A stretch of 64,000 bases of DNA from Dromaius novaehollandiae (GCF_036370855.1 NC_088105.1:14467619-14531618); one strand, 5' to 3'. Positions 1-19,917 are shown, counted from the stretch's first letter. A program made the numbers and translations. Notes: generated from the letters alone by a model not told the origin.

Positions 1-1261
1 TACTGATCATTAACAGTGTGTTTGATTAGGTACAAAGTGTAACCTAATAAAACAGTATTCATGAGACTAATCAAACTACAAAGATACTAGGTAAACTACT
101 GCTGAGCATCATGTCATAACAGAGACAGACACTGCTCAGCAGAACTGAGGAGCTACAGCAAGGGATGAATAAAGAAAACAGTATTAGAAAAGACCAAGTC
201 ATCCAGAGGAGCGTGAAACACTAAGAAATGGGATTATAAACGAATCAAATGAAAGATAATTATCTGCACAACAAAAGCACATGTATGGAGAAGCCCGGAG
301 AGCTAAGGATATACCTAACACTATTTTCCACATTTCTATTTTTACTTAGAAATGCATAGAGACTGCTTTATATCTTGAAATTTACATACAAAGCACTTTT
401 CGGTTTGTGGAAAAAGCAGTCTATGTGTGAGACTTCTTAAAAAACCTGATGATTTGCCCTTTGATGTGAATGCTAAGTAGCTTTGTAATTAAAAGGTATA
501 GGGATATCTTTTTTGTTTAAACTGTTACATTTACCACTGTTTGAGAAGCAGGTGTTCAAAAATAAACACACACACACTTCTACTTTCATTCAAGTTACTT
601 TTTCTTGTCATTCTTTCCTGCAAACAAAAACACTGATGTGCAGAGCAGCCTGTCAAAGCTAACACAGAATTTCAGTACTATTCTGCATTTAATGAAACAC
701 AGTGGATTACACTAGCATAAACAACTTTTCTGTATTTTCCAATATAAACTTGCGTTTCTCATTTAAATAATTAAAATTTAAAACTTCCAGACAAAAATGG
801 TCTAGAAAGTCTTATAATACAATCCCACTTGAGTCATACTGACCTGACTAAGTAGCATTTGAGAAACATAAGAGAAAACAACTGTACTGAAGTAAACATC
901 TCTTCCTATAATCTTTGTTGAAAGTGGTTTCAAAACATAGTTTGCTCATTCAGCTTAAAATAGAACATTTACTAAATAATTCTTTAGGCACAGAAGAGTT
1001 ACTTATTCTTATTTATTCTCCAGCTCTCTCCTAGGAGTTTTACCATTCTATGCATGAAAAATTTTTTTTCTGACTTAACAGATCAATCAGACATGCTTTG
1101 TTAATCATCTTTTAATACACAGTTCCTATTCTCCCAGAATTTGTTAAAGTAATTCCACCTTGTAAAATACTCATCTTTGTGCACATTTTAACAAATTCTA
1201 GTTTATCTTTCAGTATTAAAAGCTGTTTCATGATCTAAGAAAACTATTGAACTTGCCATAC
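1..1261 (-). other. UCHL5 intron 3 (partial)
   Basis: AT-rich sequence left of the exon-3 donor (GTATGG at 1261-1256 on the minus strand). I looked for the next UCHL5 exon, which should encode VINNACATQ, and did not see it. It holds a short CA run near 567-577 and no recognisable repeat or RNA gene. Confidence 0.6.
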
Positions 1262-4192
1262 CTGTTTAGCAAAAAATATTGTATCCAGTCTGGAATCCTG
1301 AACAACAGAACCTGCCGGTTCTTCTCCGGGCTGCCATTTGAAGAGGAAGATCAACCCATGTACTGGCCTGAAAAATAAAATTGGTAGGGGGAAAAAAAAA
1401 ATCCACTGTATTGATGAAAAATATCAAAGCCAGAAACCTCTACTATTATTTAATTGTATCCTGGTACAGTAACTCAGTTAATTATTTCTTTCTAAACATA
1501 GGGAACCTGTACTGAAATTTGCAGACATGGTCTTTAAGAAGAACATATTTCAGACTTCTTTCCATACGCACCAAACAATCCCAATTTGAAGTAGTGTTTA
1601 GTTAGTAATTTTCATAAGTCTGGACTGGTTTTACTGCTCATTGCAACTATTATAGTTGTACAACACCCCTGTGAATTTGTTAGTAACAAATAAATAGCTA
1701 CTAAAAGCTTTGCCAATCATACATAAGAACAGGAACTAAAGTTTTGGTACCCCTTCTAGGCATAAGTGAAACATTCAAAGATAAAAGGAGCTTCTTGTGA
1801 AACTCCACACTTTGAGTTATCACTCTGAGTATTAAGAGAAATCTGTTTTTCTCTTATACTAAAACCTTGCCTTGCTATTCAGACTGCACGTCTGCACAGA
1901 CAATAGCCTTCTCTTACTCCACGTTGTATTTGGTATTCTAGGAAATAATTCTTTCAGAAAACTTCAGCAGCATTAAAGCAAAAACTTGTTCATCATAGCA
2001 ATCTGAATTTAAGGTCAGCTCAACGAGCATGCCACAACAGGTTTACCTACAAAAGGTAAACATGCTACATACTAGATAAGAAACTTTTCAAAAGCTCTGA
2101 TCAGAAGTCTCAGACATCTGCTTAAACAATGGATCTCTTGAGGGATCTAAAAAATCCTAAGAACTAACATATACTTTAACATCTTACTGCTTAACTTAAA
2201 ATATTAGATGTGTGTCTGAGAAGGAAGGAAGCTGTACATCTTTCTAGCTTTGAATGGTGGCCACCTTACAGTGCGACCAAGCTAAGCTGCAACTTTATGA
2301 ACAACACAGGTAATGTTCTGATGAAGAACCATATGAAGCATATTGCAGGTAGCAAATAAACCACTGCTAAAGCAACACTTTTGCCATTCAGGTGCAACTT
2401 GTCAAATATCTTCAGTCAGACAAAAGTTCTACAATCACATCTTCTGTACTAATTGCTACAGCTTCTGAAAGTGTAACTATACAAGTGTAGGATATCTGCG
2501 CAGGAATAGAGCATGGCCCAGGTTAGGTGACATTTTCCTCTTAAAGCCTTATATGTGAACATGGATAACATTTAATGCATCATGGATGGAATGGCAAGAG
2601 AATTAATATTGACTAACTAAGGCAGAATTGTTCCATCAGTCATTGTCAGTTACGACAAGAACATTTGACTTCACACACATATCAAGGTGGTTCTGCAGGA
2701 AAGACAGGTTCCAAACGTGCATAACTACAGTAAGTAATATAAGGCAACAGATGCAATACTTTATGCAAGGAAAGAAAAAAAAAAAACAAGGAAGAGAAGT
2801 AAAGCAATTTGTCAAAGGATATAGCACAAGCCAATGACAAAACCATTAGAAATCTATTTCCATTTTCCAACTGCTATTACCGTCACTTCCCATAAACAGG
2901 GAAGCTAGTTTAAGTACAAAGTCGTCAATAAAAGGTCATTTAATTGCCAAGTACTGGATTAAATCAACACCCTAACAGACTTCCTTGGAAGCTGAAAAAA
3001 ACATTACCATGAGTTGAGTACACATTTTTAGTGAGTTTAAACAGATTTAAATTTAAAGTGCAGATTAGAAAAGAAAGTGGCTTACTTCAATTTTTCAAAG
3101 TTCTCTGGTTCCAAACTCCATATTTCTTCAACCTGTGCTCCTCTGCAACCTGAACATGGAAAGATACAGGTTTCTACAACTACCCCATTTAAAAAGGACA
3201 CAACCAGTAAGAAAAGAGACACAAACAAAATTGGAGTAGTAGTTACAATGTGTATGTCCGCCTCAGAATAAAGTCTATTTACAAGCTCATTTAAAAAAGC
3301 ACTGGTCAAGAGAAATTATTTCAGGAGTTTCCTCTGTGTATGCTGAAGTTGTCTTTGTAATGCAACTGTATTAAAAAGAGAAAAGAAAAAAAGAGCAGAA
3401 GAGATTAATGTATCTTTCATCCCCTCTCATGTCCTGGGAAGAAGAAAACACACCATTGAAGTAAGACTTTAAAGACATTTTCAGCTAGTCTAAAGCAGAA
3501 CTTGACACATTATGTACCTCTAGACAATCTTCTGAAGGTAGCATATGGAAAATATTGTAAACAATACACTCAAGCAAGACATTAGCATAAGGCAGAGTCT
3601 GTAAAAGTTCAGACATGTACTACGTGGAAGATCAAGCTATTAGTCAAATAGAAACACAAAAGAAGAGCTAGGCCTGGGGTCACTTGTGAGCTGTAAAGAC
3701 ACACCAGAAATTATAAATCAGTGTAACCTAGAATAAAATCATTTCGCATCTTTGGCCAAAATCCTGCGCAGACACATCTGCTGTTACAGCCACATACTCA
3801 CAATACTGCCCATTACAGCAGAAGCAAGTGAACGCTGAGTCTTGCAAATCCCCTTGCAGGACACCCAGCCCCTGCCAGGCTCGCTGCCTGCTCCCCGGAG
3901 GAACCAGGGGCCTCTTTCCCGCAGACTCTGAAATCCAGGCAGCCCCCACACGGCCCCCAGATGCCCCCGGCACTCGGCAACGCAGCTGTTCTCCCCCCCC
4001 CGCGACACTGCGCCCAGTCCTCCCCCGGGCCGGGCCGGGCCGCGGCCTCAGAGCGCCGCCGCCCGCCCGCCCGGGGCACGCCGCCGCCCCGCCAGCCCCT
4101 GCTCCCTCACCGAAGCCCTTGATGAGCTCGGTGAAGACGCCCGGGTCGCTCTCCATGAGGCACCACTCGCCGGCGCTGCTGCCTCCCGCCAT
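1262..4192 (-). CDS. UCHL5: UCHL5 (UCH37) ubiquitin C-terminal hydrolase, 5' part only: coding exons 1-3
   Basis: Cysteine deubiquitinase of the UCH family that works on the 26S proteasome (through ADRM1/RPN13) and with INO80. Three exons read on the minus strand: exon 1 4192-4111, exon 2 3149-3086, exon 3 1367-1262 (82, 64 and 106 nt). They join in frame to 84 codons. Each junction has a GT donor and AG acceptor. The start lies in the context GCCGCCATGG. The product contains AGEWCLMESDPGVFTELIKG, then CRGAQVEEIWSLEPENF, then PVHGLIFLFKWQPGEEP and ends DTIFFAKQ. This matches human UCHL5 residues 1-82 with two extra N-terminal residues (MAGGSS against MTGN). The catalytic Cys (human C88) falls just after the last codon here, in an exon left of the window, so catalytic integrity cannot be judged. 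The remaining UCH domain and the C-terminal ULD are also outside. Confidence 0.95.
1368..3085 (-). other. UCHL5 intron 2
   Basis: Bounded by the exon-2 donor (GTAAGC) and the exon-3 acceptor (TTTTTCAG) on the minus strand. It is AT-rich. It contains a purine-rich A stretch near 2776-2787 and nothing else I can name. Short open frames around 2.63-2.87 kb show no family similarity. Confidence 0.6.
3150..4110 (-). other. UCHL5 intron 1
   Basis: Runs from the exon-1 donor (CG then GTGAGG on the minus strand) to the exon-2 acceptor (TTCAG). The right third (about 3880-4110) is part of the CpG island; the left part is AT-rich and featureless. The minus-strand open frame through it is exon 1 read into the intron. 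Confidence 0.7.
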
Positions 4193-4720
4193 GGCGGCGG
4201 CCGCGGGCTCCCAGGCGCCGCCGCTGCCGCCGGCCGGCTACGCTGCGAGGTGCGGGCACGCCGCTCCCTTCCCGGCAGGCCGCGCGGCCCACGCTGCCGC
4301 AGTCATCTCTATGGTGAGGCGCGGGGCGGGGCAGGAAGCGCCCGCCGCGACCGGATGCGGGGCAGCGGCGGGGCGGGGCGGGCGCGGCCGCATCCGGGTC
4401 CTGGAGATGCTGTCAGGGAGCCGGGCGGGGCGGGGCCGCGGTCGGGGGCGCCTCACGGAGCCGCGCAGCCTCGGGCCGCCCCAGGGGGACGCGCCGCCGC
4501 CGCCGCCACTGCTCCCCGCGGCGCCCCGGCCGCGCTCAGCGCTCGGCCTCGCAGGCAAGTGCGCGGGGCGGGGCAGGGCAGGGCGGGGCGGGGCGGCTCC
4601 CCCCGGCGGAGGCCGCTGCGCCGCCGCCCGGCCCTCGCCCCAGAGCGGCGGGGCCCGCGGAAACGGGTCGCCGCTCCCGGGGGCTCGGAGGCGCCTCCTG
4701 AGGCGTCTGGATGGGTGGTA
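3880..4720. promoter_or_regulatory. CpG island: shared promoter region of UCHL5 (-) and RO60 (+)
   Basis: Base composition jumps from AT-rich to very GC- and CpG-rich, with repeated GGGGCGGGG boxes (Sp1/KLF type) at about 4325-4440 and 4566-4596. The UCHL5 start codon lies inside it and RO60 reads away to the right, so one island most likely serves both genes. No TATA box is visible. CCATGGCGG around the UCHL5 start resembles a YY1 site. The exact transcription starts cannot be fixed from sequence. Confidence 0.8.
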
Positions 4721-7148
4721 GCGGGGGGAGCTGGGCAGCCGCGTCGCTTCGGGTTTTTGGATCTCTTTGCCCATGATTTGTGTTTTACGCCTTCCTCGCA
4801 GCGGCGAGCTGAGCTCGGGGGTTCTCAGGCACCTGCCTGAGGTGCTTTTTTCTCCTCATTGTGTTCTAGATCAGTTAAACTGCCTTTCCTCCGCAGGCTA
4901 TAGCGTTTTTAAGCAAGTAGGTTTTAAGCAAACCTTTTAAGGAGAATTAAGCAAATTCTTAAGTGGAATTTTTGAGCCAATAAGTAGTTCCTATAGCCTA
5001 GTATCCAGTGTAGGAATCTTTATTTGGTGGTTATGGCACTTGTGATTTGGGAAACGCTCTGCTGACATCCCTGTTTAGGTGGAGAGGCTTATATTCTGAA
5101 GTGCAACAGCTTATATTTTTGTCAAAGTTCTGCTGTAATATGTGTGTATTTTGTTTAAAAACATAGATGAGCGTGACAGTTAATAGTCTCTCTGCTCAGT
5201 AAACTTGAAGTTATTCTTTATAATCCTCAGTTCAATGATAATACTAAACTCTGAAAGAGCAAGTGAATACAGTTTCTTGTAGAACAGAAGGCATATGGTT
5301 TTGAAGTATTTGAATTTAAACTGGACAGTGTAAATTATTGTCTTTAAAATTGCAATGCAGTTTTTTTCATAAAACATTCAACTTAGTCAAAATTTAATTC
5401 TATGTGTTTTCTCAGAGTTTACTTCATCATCATCGACATAGCAGTTCAGTTTAAGAACTTGTTAAGTTAGAACTTGTATTTCTATTAAAGTTTTCTGCTT
5501 TAAGTATGGTTTCTTTCACACACCCCCGAAACTTACACTTTAGGATGTTTTGCTTCTTCAGAAGACCAGGGCTAAATTGTCAAAATAGTTATAAGAGAAA
5601 TAACAAAGGCTGACTTACAGAACTCAGTCATATTAATGGTACAGCAATATAAGGACAGAATATAATGGGCCCACTGATGGTTATTTACTACATAGTTTTG
5701 GATGCAGATAGCACCCTGCTTCAGACGGGGAAGAATGGAGGCTTTCTTTCTTGTCTGTTGCAGAGAAAGGAGAATTTTCTGTCAAATAGAAAGTTGGGAA
5801 GCTGTTTGTAAGTCAATATGTAACTTACCTAAACTGAGAAAAAAGTATATTCTGACTACATTAGTGACATTTATAGGCGCTAGCTTATCCTGCTCACTGA
5901 AGCAGTGGCTTTTATCTTCAATATTCAGAAAACCAGGTCAAAGATAGGTATCCGCTATCCTTAAAAAGCTTGAAGTTGATTTCTTTGAAATGTCCTTCGT
6001 ATGTGCTCTTTCAGGATATAAATGTCAACATATTTTGAGGTCTGTCTAGAGTTTGTTTGGGTTTTGGGGGGAGGGTGAGTGGTAAAATAGTACCTCTTAG
6101 CACTACTTAATGTCTTTCTATTGACATTTTAATGGTTTTTTAATTGTATTTAACATCCTATTTATATTATTAGGTAAGGACTGAGAAAGCTGACTTTGTT
6201 GTTGTCATATTCCTCTGGGGATAGTGGGGGTGATTTTTGTTGTTTTTTTTTTTTTTCCTCACTCATGTTTTTTTTTCCTCATGGTTTCATTTCACCTGCA
6301 TTTGTTTCCATTAAAATCTTACAGTTTGAATTTTACCATGCTAGATCTTCTTTGAGTAAGAACAGTGTTGTACGCCTACAAGCATTAAAGCAGAACTCTC
6401 TTGCAACTCAGAGTGTGTAAAAAACCCTGAAAGACTGAGAATGTTTATGATGTTTCTTGCTTTTTAATGTCAGATGTAAAGTAAAACAGAATTTGGTGCT
6501 GTGTCTGTGTATTTTCCTGGACCTCACTTCAAATCTGGTAGAATTTGAGCCTGTAATAAAGAGAACTTTTTTTCTCTCCTTGAGCTTCTGTTGTTAAAAA
6601 GCTGTTGTCTAAGCACACTGAAATCCACCCTTTTTAAACTCTCACAGTTTCGTCTGACTAAATTTTTTTTCAGTATTTTACCTGTTTACTTTAGCATTGC
6701 ATTTCTGCTGTTTCTTCAGTTGGTCAGTAGTACCAATCCTTCAGCAGAACAGAGTTGGACAAGATCTGAGATATGAACAAATTTAGCATGCAATCCAGAA
6801 AGCTACCAAGAAAGCAGTATCATATTAGAAGTAGCAGTAGGGCATAGCATAAGCCATCCTTTCTGTATGCCACTCATGGGGTTTAAGTAGCTTCTAGACT
6901 GGTTTTAAGGAAATGAATTTATCACCTTTGTACCTTCAGAGATTTTTTTTGTTTCTTTTTCCCCAAGTGGTATGTTTGCAAGTTTAGAGTATACTTTATA
7001 TTAAAATTATGAAAGAAAAATTACAGGTATGTAGATATGATATATTTACTTACTTAGGGAGTGATAAAAGAATATAGTCAGCACGTTTTCACAGTAGTTT
7101 GTAATAAACTTCACTACTCTTCCAGCAGATTTCTTAAACGTGTGAACA
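4193..7148 (+). other. Intergenic and RO60 5' untranslated/first-intron region
   Basis: After the CpG island the sequence is AT-rich with T runs (about 6241-6256 and 6271-6278) and no coding exon. RO60 has a non-coding first exon in mammals, so most of this is probably its first intron. Two candidate donors are visible: ATG then GTGAGG after 4313, and GCAG then GCAAGT after 4554 (a GC-AG type donor). The acceptor is the CAG pair at 7123-7128, giving a coding exon that starts at 7126 or 7129. Confidence 0.5.
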
Positions 7149-13790
<6,642 letters not shown>

Positions 13791-15895
13791 TTTTCTAGGC
13801 ATCTGCTCTTCCCAGTGGGTCCATTGCTGGCAACAGACTTCACCCTGGGAACTCCCAGCCAAATATGCTTTATTAGAATATGGCACAGTATATACATATC
13901 AGAATGTTACCCTTTATAAAAAGGGAAGACAAGAAAAGCAGATGAGAAATCATTTCTTCTTTTCCTGTTGCACACAGTTTAAAATAACAGTGGGAAGCTT
14001 GCTAAAAGTAGCTGCAGGGTTACACACTATATAATTTAATTTCATTTATAATAGCTTATAAATACAGAGGGACTTTAAAAAAATTTTGTTTTTCCTCCTG
14101 TCACTTTGGAATGCTTGTTTTCAAGAATAAATTGATGAGTTACTCCTGGGAGGGGCAGGAAAGAAAAGTGATTTAGTCTTTTAATAATGTCAGTTTAACA
14201 ACAACTCAGTTGAGAGGGATTTTTCTTTGGGCTTTTTTTAATCTTTGTATTTTAAACAAGTTACTAAGATTCAGCAGTTTCCATTGTTGTATTTTGAATC
14301 TAAAAAAGAAATATTTTCTGGCACATGTGAGACCATGTAACTGTGATGCAGTATAAAAGTTACCTGGTGGAATTTTACATTGATAACACTGAAAGTAGAA
14401 GAACTTATGCTAATCTTTTCTATTAGAAAGATTATTATCTGGATTTTCAGGAATAAAATTTAATTCTTTTTTTATAAATTGAGGAACAGGTTCTGTACAA
14501 TGTAGTTTCAGAAGTGCTGTTATAGAATTGATGTGCTTTGAAGGAAATTTTACAGACTTAGTAGAGAAAGTGCTTTGAAATGGCTGGGAAGCCACATTCA
14601 TTCCGTGTTTCAACTTCAGGTAGCATCAGTACACTTTCAGTGAGGAAGATCAAGTGCATGTGTCTTAGCCTACTCTTCAAAGTTAAGTGGTAACAACCAG
14701 AAACAAATCAGTTTCATTTTTCAAAAGGATAATGTATTTAATGATACAGAAACAATCTTCTTAATGAGAGTATTTCATTTTTTATCTCTTTATAGATTAA
14801 TATTACTTCTAATTTCTTAATTTAATTCAATCTAACATTTTTCAAAACTACCTCCAGTTTATAGTGAGCAATTCTTAAAAATTTTTCTGAAATGTACAGT
14901 TGCCTCCTTCATGTTCTCAAAATCTTGTTTAGGAAGAGATCAAAACTGGATTTTTTTTTTTTTTTAGTCTGATAATAAGAAGGTGAATAAGGAGAAAGCT
15001 GGTGAATTTCTTACCACTTTGGGACAGGAATTGATAGCAATTCACGTGTATGCGTATTTAAGTGTGTGTGTGTTTGTGTGTGTGTGGTGGGAGTTAAAAG
15101 ATCTCTTTAATGGATCACAAACTTAGAAGATGAGAGGGTTTTTTTTAGTGATGTTTTTGCACAATTCCCTAAGACATATATATGTCAGTCTTTTTTATGC
15201 CAATTCTGGCTCTTTTAAACACTGAATTTGATGTTAATTTGAAAATAACTATAACTTATGAAAATAAGCCAATTGTGGTAACTTACATGAAGGACCATTA
15301 TTTTCTGCTTAAAAAAAAACCCACCAGCTTTTAAATGTAAAATTCAAGTTCCTATTATACTTTTGATACTTAGAATACTTTTCATTATGTCTCGTACGTA
15401 CTGACTGTAAATTCCAAGCTTGTGTTCCGTAGGATGGATATCTTTTTTGGTGCTATCTAAAATGCAAGATTGCATGTTGCTGAAGGTATTGTGCTACATA
15501 CTCATACCGTACCTTAACAAATAAATCAAAGCAGTGAGGGAAGCCTAGTCTGATGTTAATCTACAAAAACACTATTGAGTTGTTTCAAAACCATGGCTTA
15601 AAGAACTGATGGTAGGAATGTTAGCTTTCAGTGGAAATGAATGTCGTTACTTCTGAATTGTCACTGCTATTAAAACACAGCTGTGATAGAATGCTTGAAA
15701 AATGCAGGACTACCAGGAACTTGTCAGGTAACATCCAGAAAAAAACGTTCCTACAAAAACTGAGAAATAGCACTTTGAGCTTGAAAAAGAAAATTAGCTA
15801 CTTTCTATTAAAAGTTTTTACCAATATTAGTATCCTTGCTAATTATGAATATGGTCACCATGAATATGGCAAATAAACTGACTTGATCAATATAT
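13791..15895 (+). other. RO60 3' untranslated region (probable extent)
   Basis: Untranslated sequence after the TAA at 13788-13790. Poly(A) hexamers AATAAA occur at 14126-14131, 15520-15525 and 15872-15877. Several 3' ends are therefore possible, and the longer ones would give a 3'UTR of about 2 kb. A TG run lies at 15062-15086. Which end is used cannot be decided from the sequence. Confidence 0.5.
14126..14131 (+). promoter_or_regulatory. Candidate proximal poly(A) signal of RO60
   Basis: AATAAA 336 bases after the stop codon, the first canonical hexamer downstream. A TGATGAGTTACT stretch follows as a weak downstream element. Confidence 0.45.
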
Positions 15896-18800
15896 GTTGG
15901 TAATTATTCCAAGTAAATGCACTGATGTTTCAGGATTGTTTTTGGCAGTAATGTGTTTTAAATGACAAAAGGATTAAATTACTACCAAAAACAGTCTAGT
16001 TAGATGTTTACTACTAAGCTAGACATGTTGAAAATAACAGGTAGATAAGTATCTTTTATAAGTACTTTTTTTATTTGAAGTAGTATTTGTGGAGTAATAG
16101 GTATTATTTTGGTCTAAATATGAAATGAAAAACAGGTATTCCAAGTAGCTTCATGCAGTTTTTGCATAAATTTACTGCAAATAAAAGTATTAGATTAGAC
16201 TAATTGCTAACCGATTGAAGAGTAGAGTAGTGCTGCATCTTTGAAAGCAGTCCAGTTTAAATACAAATCCTTGAACTAGAGTGAAAGTGACGGTGAAAAT
16301 TTCAGTAGAAGTTATAGAAAATGTAGCTCCCTGTATCTATTGACATTGGATAGCTCTGCCATCTGTGTTACAAATTGTATCCTGTCGTCCATGCTGGAGT
16401 GCATAATATGCTCCTAAATACTTACCATATTCTCTAAACTGAAAAATACAGTTATAGTAGAATACTGTATTCTAAATGGTTTGGTTGTACTAATGTAAAA
16501 TTAGCACCAATGAGATCATGTTGTTTTCTGCTTCTTCCAGCTTTCCCACAGGTGGTTAAGTAGAATTTGCTTCTTCCTTCTCAGAAAGATAAAACAGAAG
16601 TCATAATTGCTCATCTTTATATGGATGTTTTCTGAGCTTCACAGACATCATATATGGCAGGAGTTGGGAACAGTGCAGAATAGTTCATATTACCTGAATC
16701 CTCTAAGGTTTCCACATAGAGGAAAGACTGAAGTAAATGCTAGCAGCTGACCCTTGTCTCCACTGTTTTCTATCTGGTATTGTTATTACCCTACAGTAAG
16801 GAGCGTGGAAGAAAGATGCTGCATGTTCCTTTTCTGTAGACTGAATCTTTTTCATCTGTCCATATGTTGAGGCTTGGAGGATAGTGTGACTCATTTGCCA
16901 TAAATTTGTCTTGGTTTTAGTCTTTAATTATTGAAATTAAGCTGATATTTTCCAAAATGATATATGGACCTGTAAAGAGGCAATAATTACTGTAATGTTA
17001 AAAAAAAAAAAAAACAAAAAAAAAGTGAGCTAGGGCAAAGTTGCTAAGCTTAATAGTTAATTCAGTGTATCATAAAGAACTTCTCCTTTCACCAGTCAGG
17101 AGACAAGACTCTTTCAAGTTAATGTTTAAAGATTGTGATAAGTTTATTCAAAACTAAAAAATGTAGACAGGGTGAACACTGATTTCCTGATGTCTGACTG
17201 TCAGAATTATTAGGCTTTCAGTTTGACTTTCATTTCACTGTGACCACATTAACAATTCTTACAGTCTTAGACATAACAGTCTAATACTGTTAATGTTCAG
17301 GCACTTTAGTTCTAAGAAAAAAGAAAGGGATGTAACATTTAGAAGCATAGTAGAGGTATAATGTCCATCTGTAATGAAGGCTGTAACTGATGGACTTCAG
17401 AGGTCAGGTTTCTGCATGGGAGTGATAAATCAAAAGTGTGGAGAAGCCAGACAGTACTCAAGGTTTCTTAAAAGTTGTGCAACACATGCATCAGCATTGT
17501 GTAATAAACTGAATAAAGACTAATATTTTTGCCAAGGATTAGAATTTTGTGCCAGGTATTTTGGACCTTTAACAATGAAGAGGAGAGTTTGAGATGCTTA
17601 TAGAACTTGAATACAGGGAAAATAGGGGTCTTTACAATCCTGTGTGTTTCCAAAAAAAAAAAAAGCCGTTTAAAAATAGGCTCGTTTTACAGTCAGCAGG
17701 GCCAGTCTGTTTAACTGGCCACTATGTAAAGGACACTAATAACTGGTCATAAAACTTCTTGCTGCTTAAAACCACTGTTAAACCTTTTTGATAAACATAA
17801 TTATTGGGCTTTTTTGGTTTGTTTGGGGGATTTTTGTGGTTTTGTTTTTTGGGGGGGGTCCATAAATGGGTGTGTCTTTAAAAGGTCAGTATTCAATAAA
17901 GTATATATTCTTGGCTTAAAAAGTACACGAACAGTTTTGGAAATGTATTTTAATAATGGCTCCGTTCTAGAAAACACTAGGAAAATATTTTTCTCCAATG
18001 CAAAAAATGCCATGCTGCTTAATGATGCATCTAACTGGTAGCTCAGAAGCATTATTATTGGTTCCAGTTCTTTTAGCTCTTCTATGACCTTTTGTCTTTG
18101 CCCTTTCTTTTCCTTACTGATGTTGGATTATTTTTTTCCTTTCCCATCTCCTTGACATCTCTGCTTTATACTAGAATCTCTTTTCCCGTACAAACTCTTA
18201 TTTATGCCTTTCAATGCCTCTGTTCTTACTCTGCCTTGTGTTATTGGGCATGCTAGCTTAGCTAAGTAACTTGCACTAAAACTGACATCATATTTATCTT
18301 AATTTTAAAAACTAGTTGAAGTTTTTCTTTTCTTTGATTATATAAATCTCTCAAAAATATTCAGTTTGCTGTATCAATCAAATTTTTGGTAAAATTAAGC
18401 ATGTAGATCAGTCACAGTAGCATATTTTTTCCTGAAAAATGTTTATTTTAAAAAAAGTATCTAAATGGTTTTATTCTTATAAAATAACCCTTTAGTATTG
18501 GCTTGTGCAAATTTAAAGCTTCTCTCTAGAATTGGTTCAGTGGGTAGGAGCTTTCCATTCTGTCAAATGTGACCAAATTGCTGTTATTTATATACTTAGG
18601 GAAATGTTTAAATGGATATTCTTGATAGATGGGCAAATTATTTGCAGTATTGGTTAGAGAAAATTGTTAAAGAATAGTATGTAGATACAAACCTGAGCAA
18701 AGACTCATTTTTTTGTTTGTGCTTTTAGTGGTTTTAATAGCATTTCATCAGTTTACAGGTTTATTTAGCTATTTGGAATGGTTCACAGTGGACAAATATG

Positions 18801-19082
18801 CTTTAAGTAAATTGTTTTAAGGGCTTTTTGGCTGGAATAAAAGATATTTTATCACATCATGATACAGAATAATATAGAACATTGCTGAGTTAAGGGTTAT
18901 GGGGGAAAATGCAAATCAGTAGAACAATGGTATGTGCTTTGAGAGCTAAGATTAAGGTTAGCCAATTTCAGCAGGAGGTATAGTGTCTTCAAATATGTGT
19001 GCATCCATTTGGATTTATATTTCTGATACCGTAAAGTGTGATTTTTTTCTTTAGGTATTTCTGCATTCTGAATTTAAGTTTA

Positions 19083-19116
19083 AATATATATATATGCATT
19101 ATATATATATATATAT
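19083..19116. repeat. (AT)n microsatellite
   Basis: Two AT dinucleotide runs separated by a short GC-containing interruption (TATGCATT). Confidence 0.85.
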
Positions 19117-19764
19117 GGTACATTAAGAACTTTTAAAAATGCTTCCTTAAGAAATTAATGAATAGAAATAGTTGTTTTGCTAATGTTACCAGCTGCTTAG
19201 TTAAGCACGAGTGACAAATAAAATGTCTATTCTATTACATTCTCATATGAAAGTGCAGTTCTACTCTTAAAAATAATTCTGAATTAAGAAGCAACAGATC
19301 AGTGCATTCACAACTCCATTTGCTAAGTTAACTTGAGATATTTGTTTCCAGCTTCTCACACTTCTTAGAGGCATGGTATTTGTGCTGGATGAGCACATAT
19401 GTCTTAAATAGCATCAGTATTATAAATTTAATTCCTATTACAGAATCTTTTAGTGGGTAATTTTTAGCATTCAGATCCCAAGTTGAATCTGTGAAGGCAA
19501 ACATTATTTTAAGATTAACAGCTTTCTCTTGGCAACATTGCTAAACAAAAAAATATGGAAATCTTTTAATGACAATTTTTGAATCCATTTTTCAGAGTAG
19601 AATCATGCTTTAACTGCCGTATCATGTTTAAATAACTTAAACATAACATGGCTTTTTGCCATCCAAAAATGAAGGCACTGTCTTGCTGCTACTTTCTATG
19701 AAATGGTACAAAGTTTATGAGAAAACATTTGGATGGGGAGCCTTAATATGGTAGTAATAATAAT

Positions 19765-19917
19765 TAACCCTTTGAGTGCCTTAAGACATATCTTTCTTAA
19801 ATAAACAGGCACTCATTAGTATCTGCAGGCATACAACATGCTTCCTCAATTGTTAATGGAAATTTGCCTTACGTGACAATGCCCTGGAATTTCTGAACTG
19901 TAGAACTCAAAGGGTTA
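19765..19917. mobile_element. Candidate piggyBac-type MITE (TTAA site, CCCTTTGAGT termini)
   Basis: TTAA followed by CCCTTTGAGTGCC at the left end. The right end is ACTCAAAGGG followed by TTAT, the exact inverse of the left terminus with one base changed in the TTAA. The ends TAACCCTTTGAGT and ACTCAAAGGGTTA are perfect 13-base inverted repeats, 153 bp from end to end. TTAA targets and terminal CCC-type inverted repeats are typical of the piggyBac superfamily. No coding capacity, so it would be a non-autonomous relic. The family name is an inference. Confidence 0.5.

Noticed and set aside
3828-4840. Long plus-strand open frames (up to 297 codons) over the UCHL5/RO60 CpG island
   Set aside because: They overlap UCHL5 exon 1 in antisense, are low-complexity Pro/Arg/Gly/Ala, and show no domain; GC-rich DNA has few stop codons.
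15631-15876. Open frame of 81 codons after RO60
   Set aside because: Lys/Ser/Leu-rich frame in probable 3'UTR with no family resemblance.
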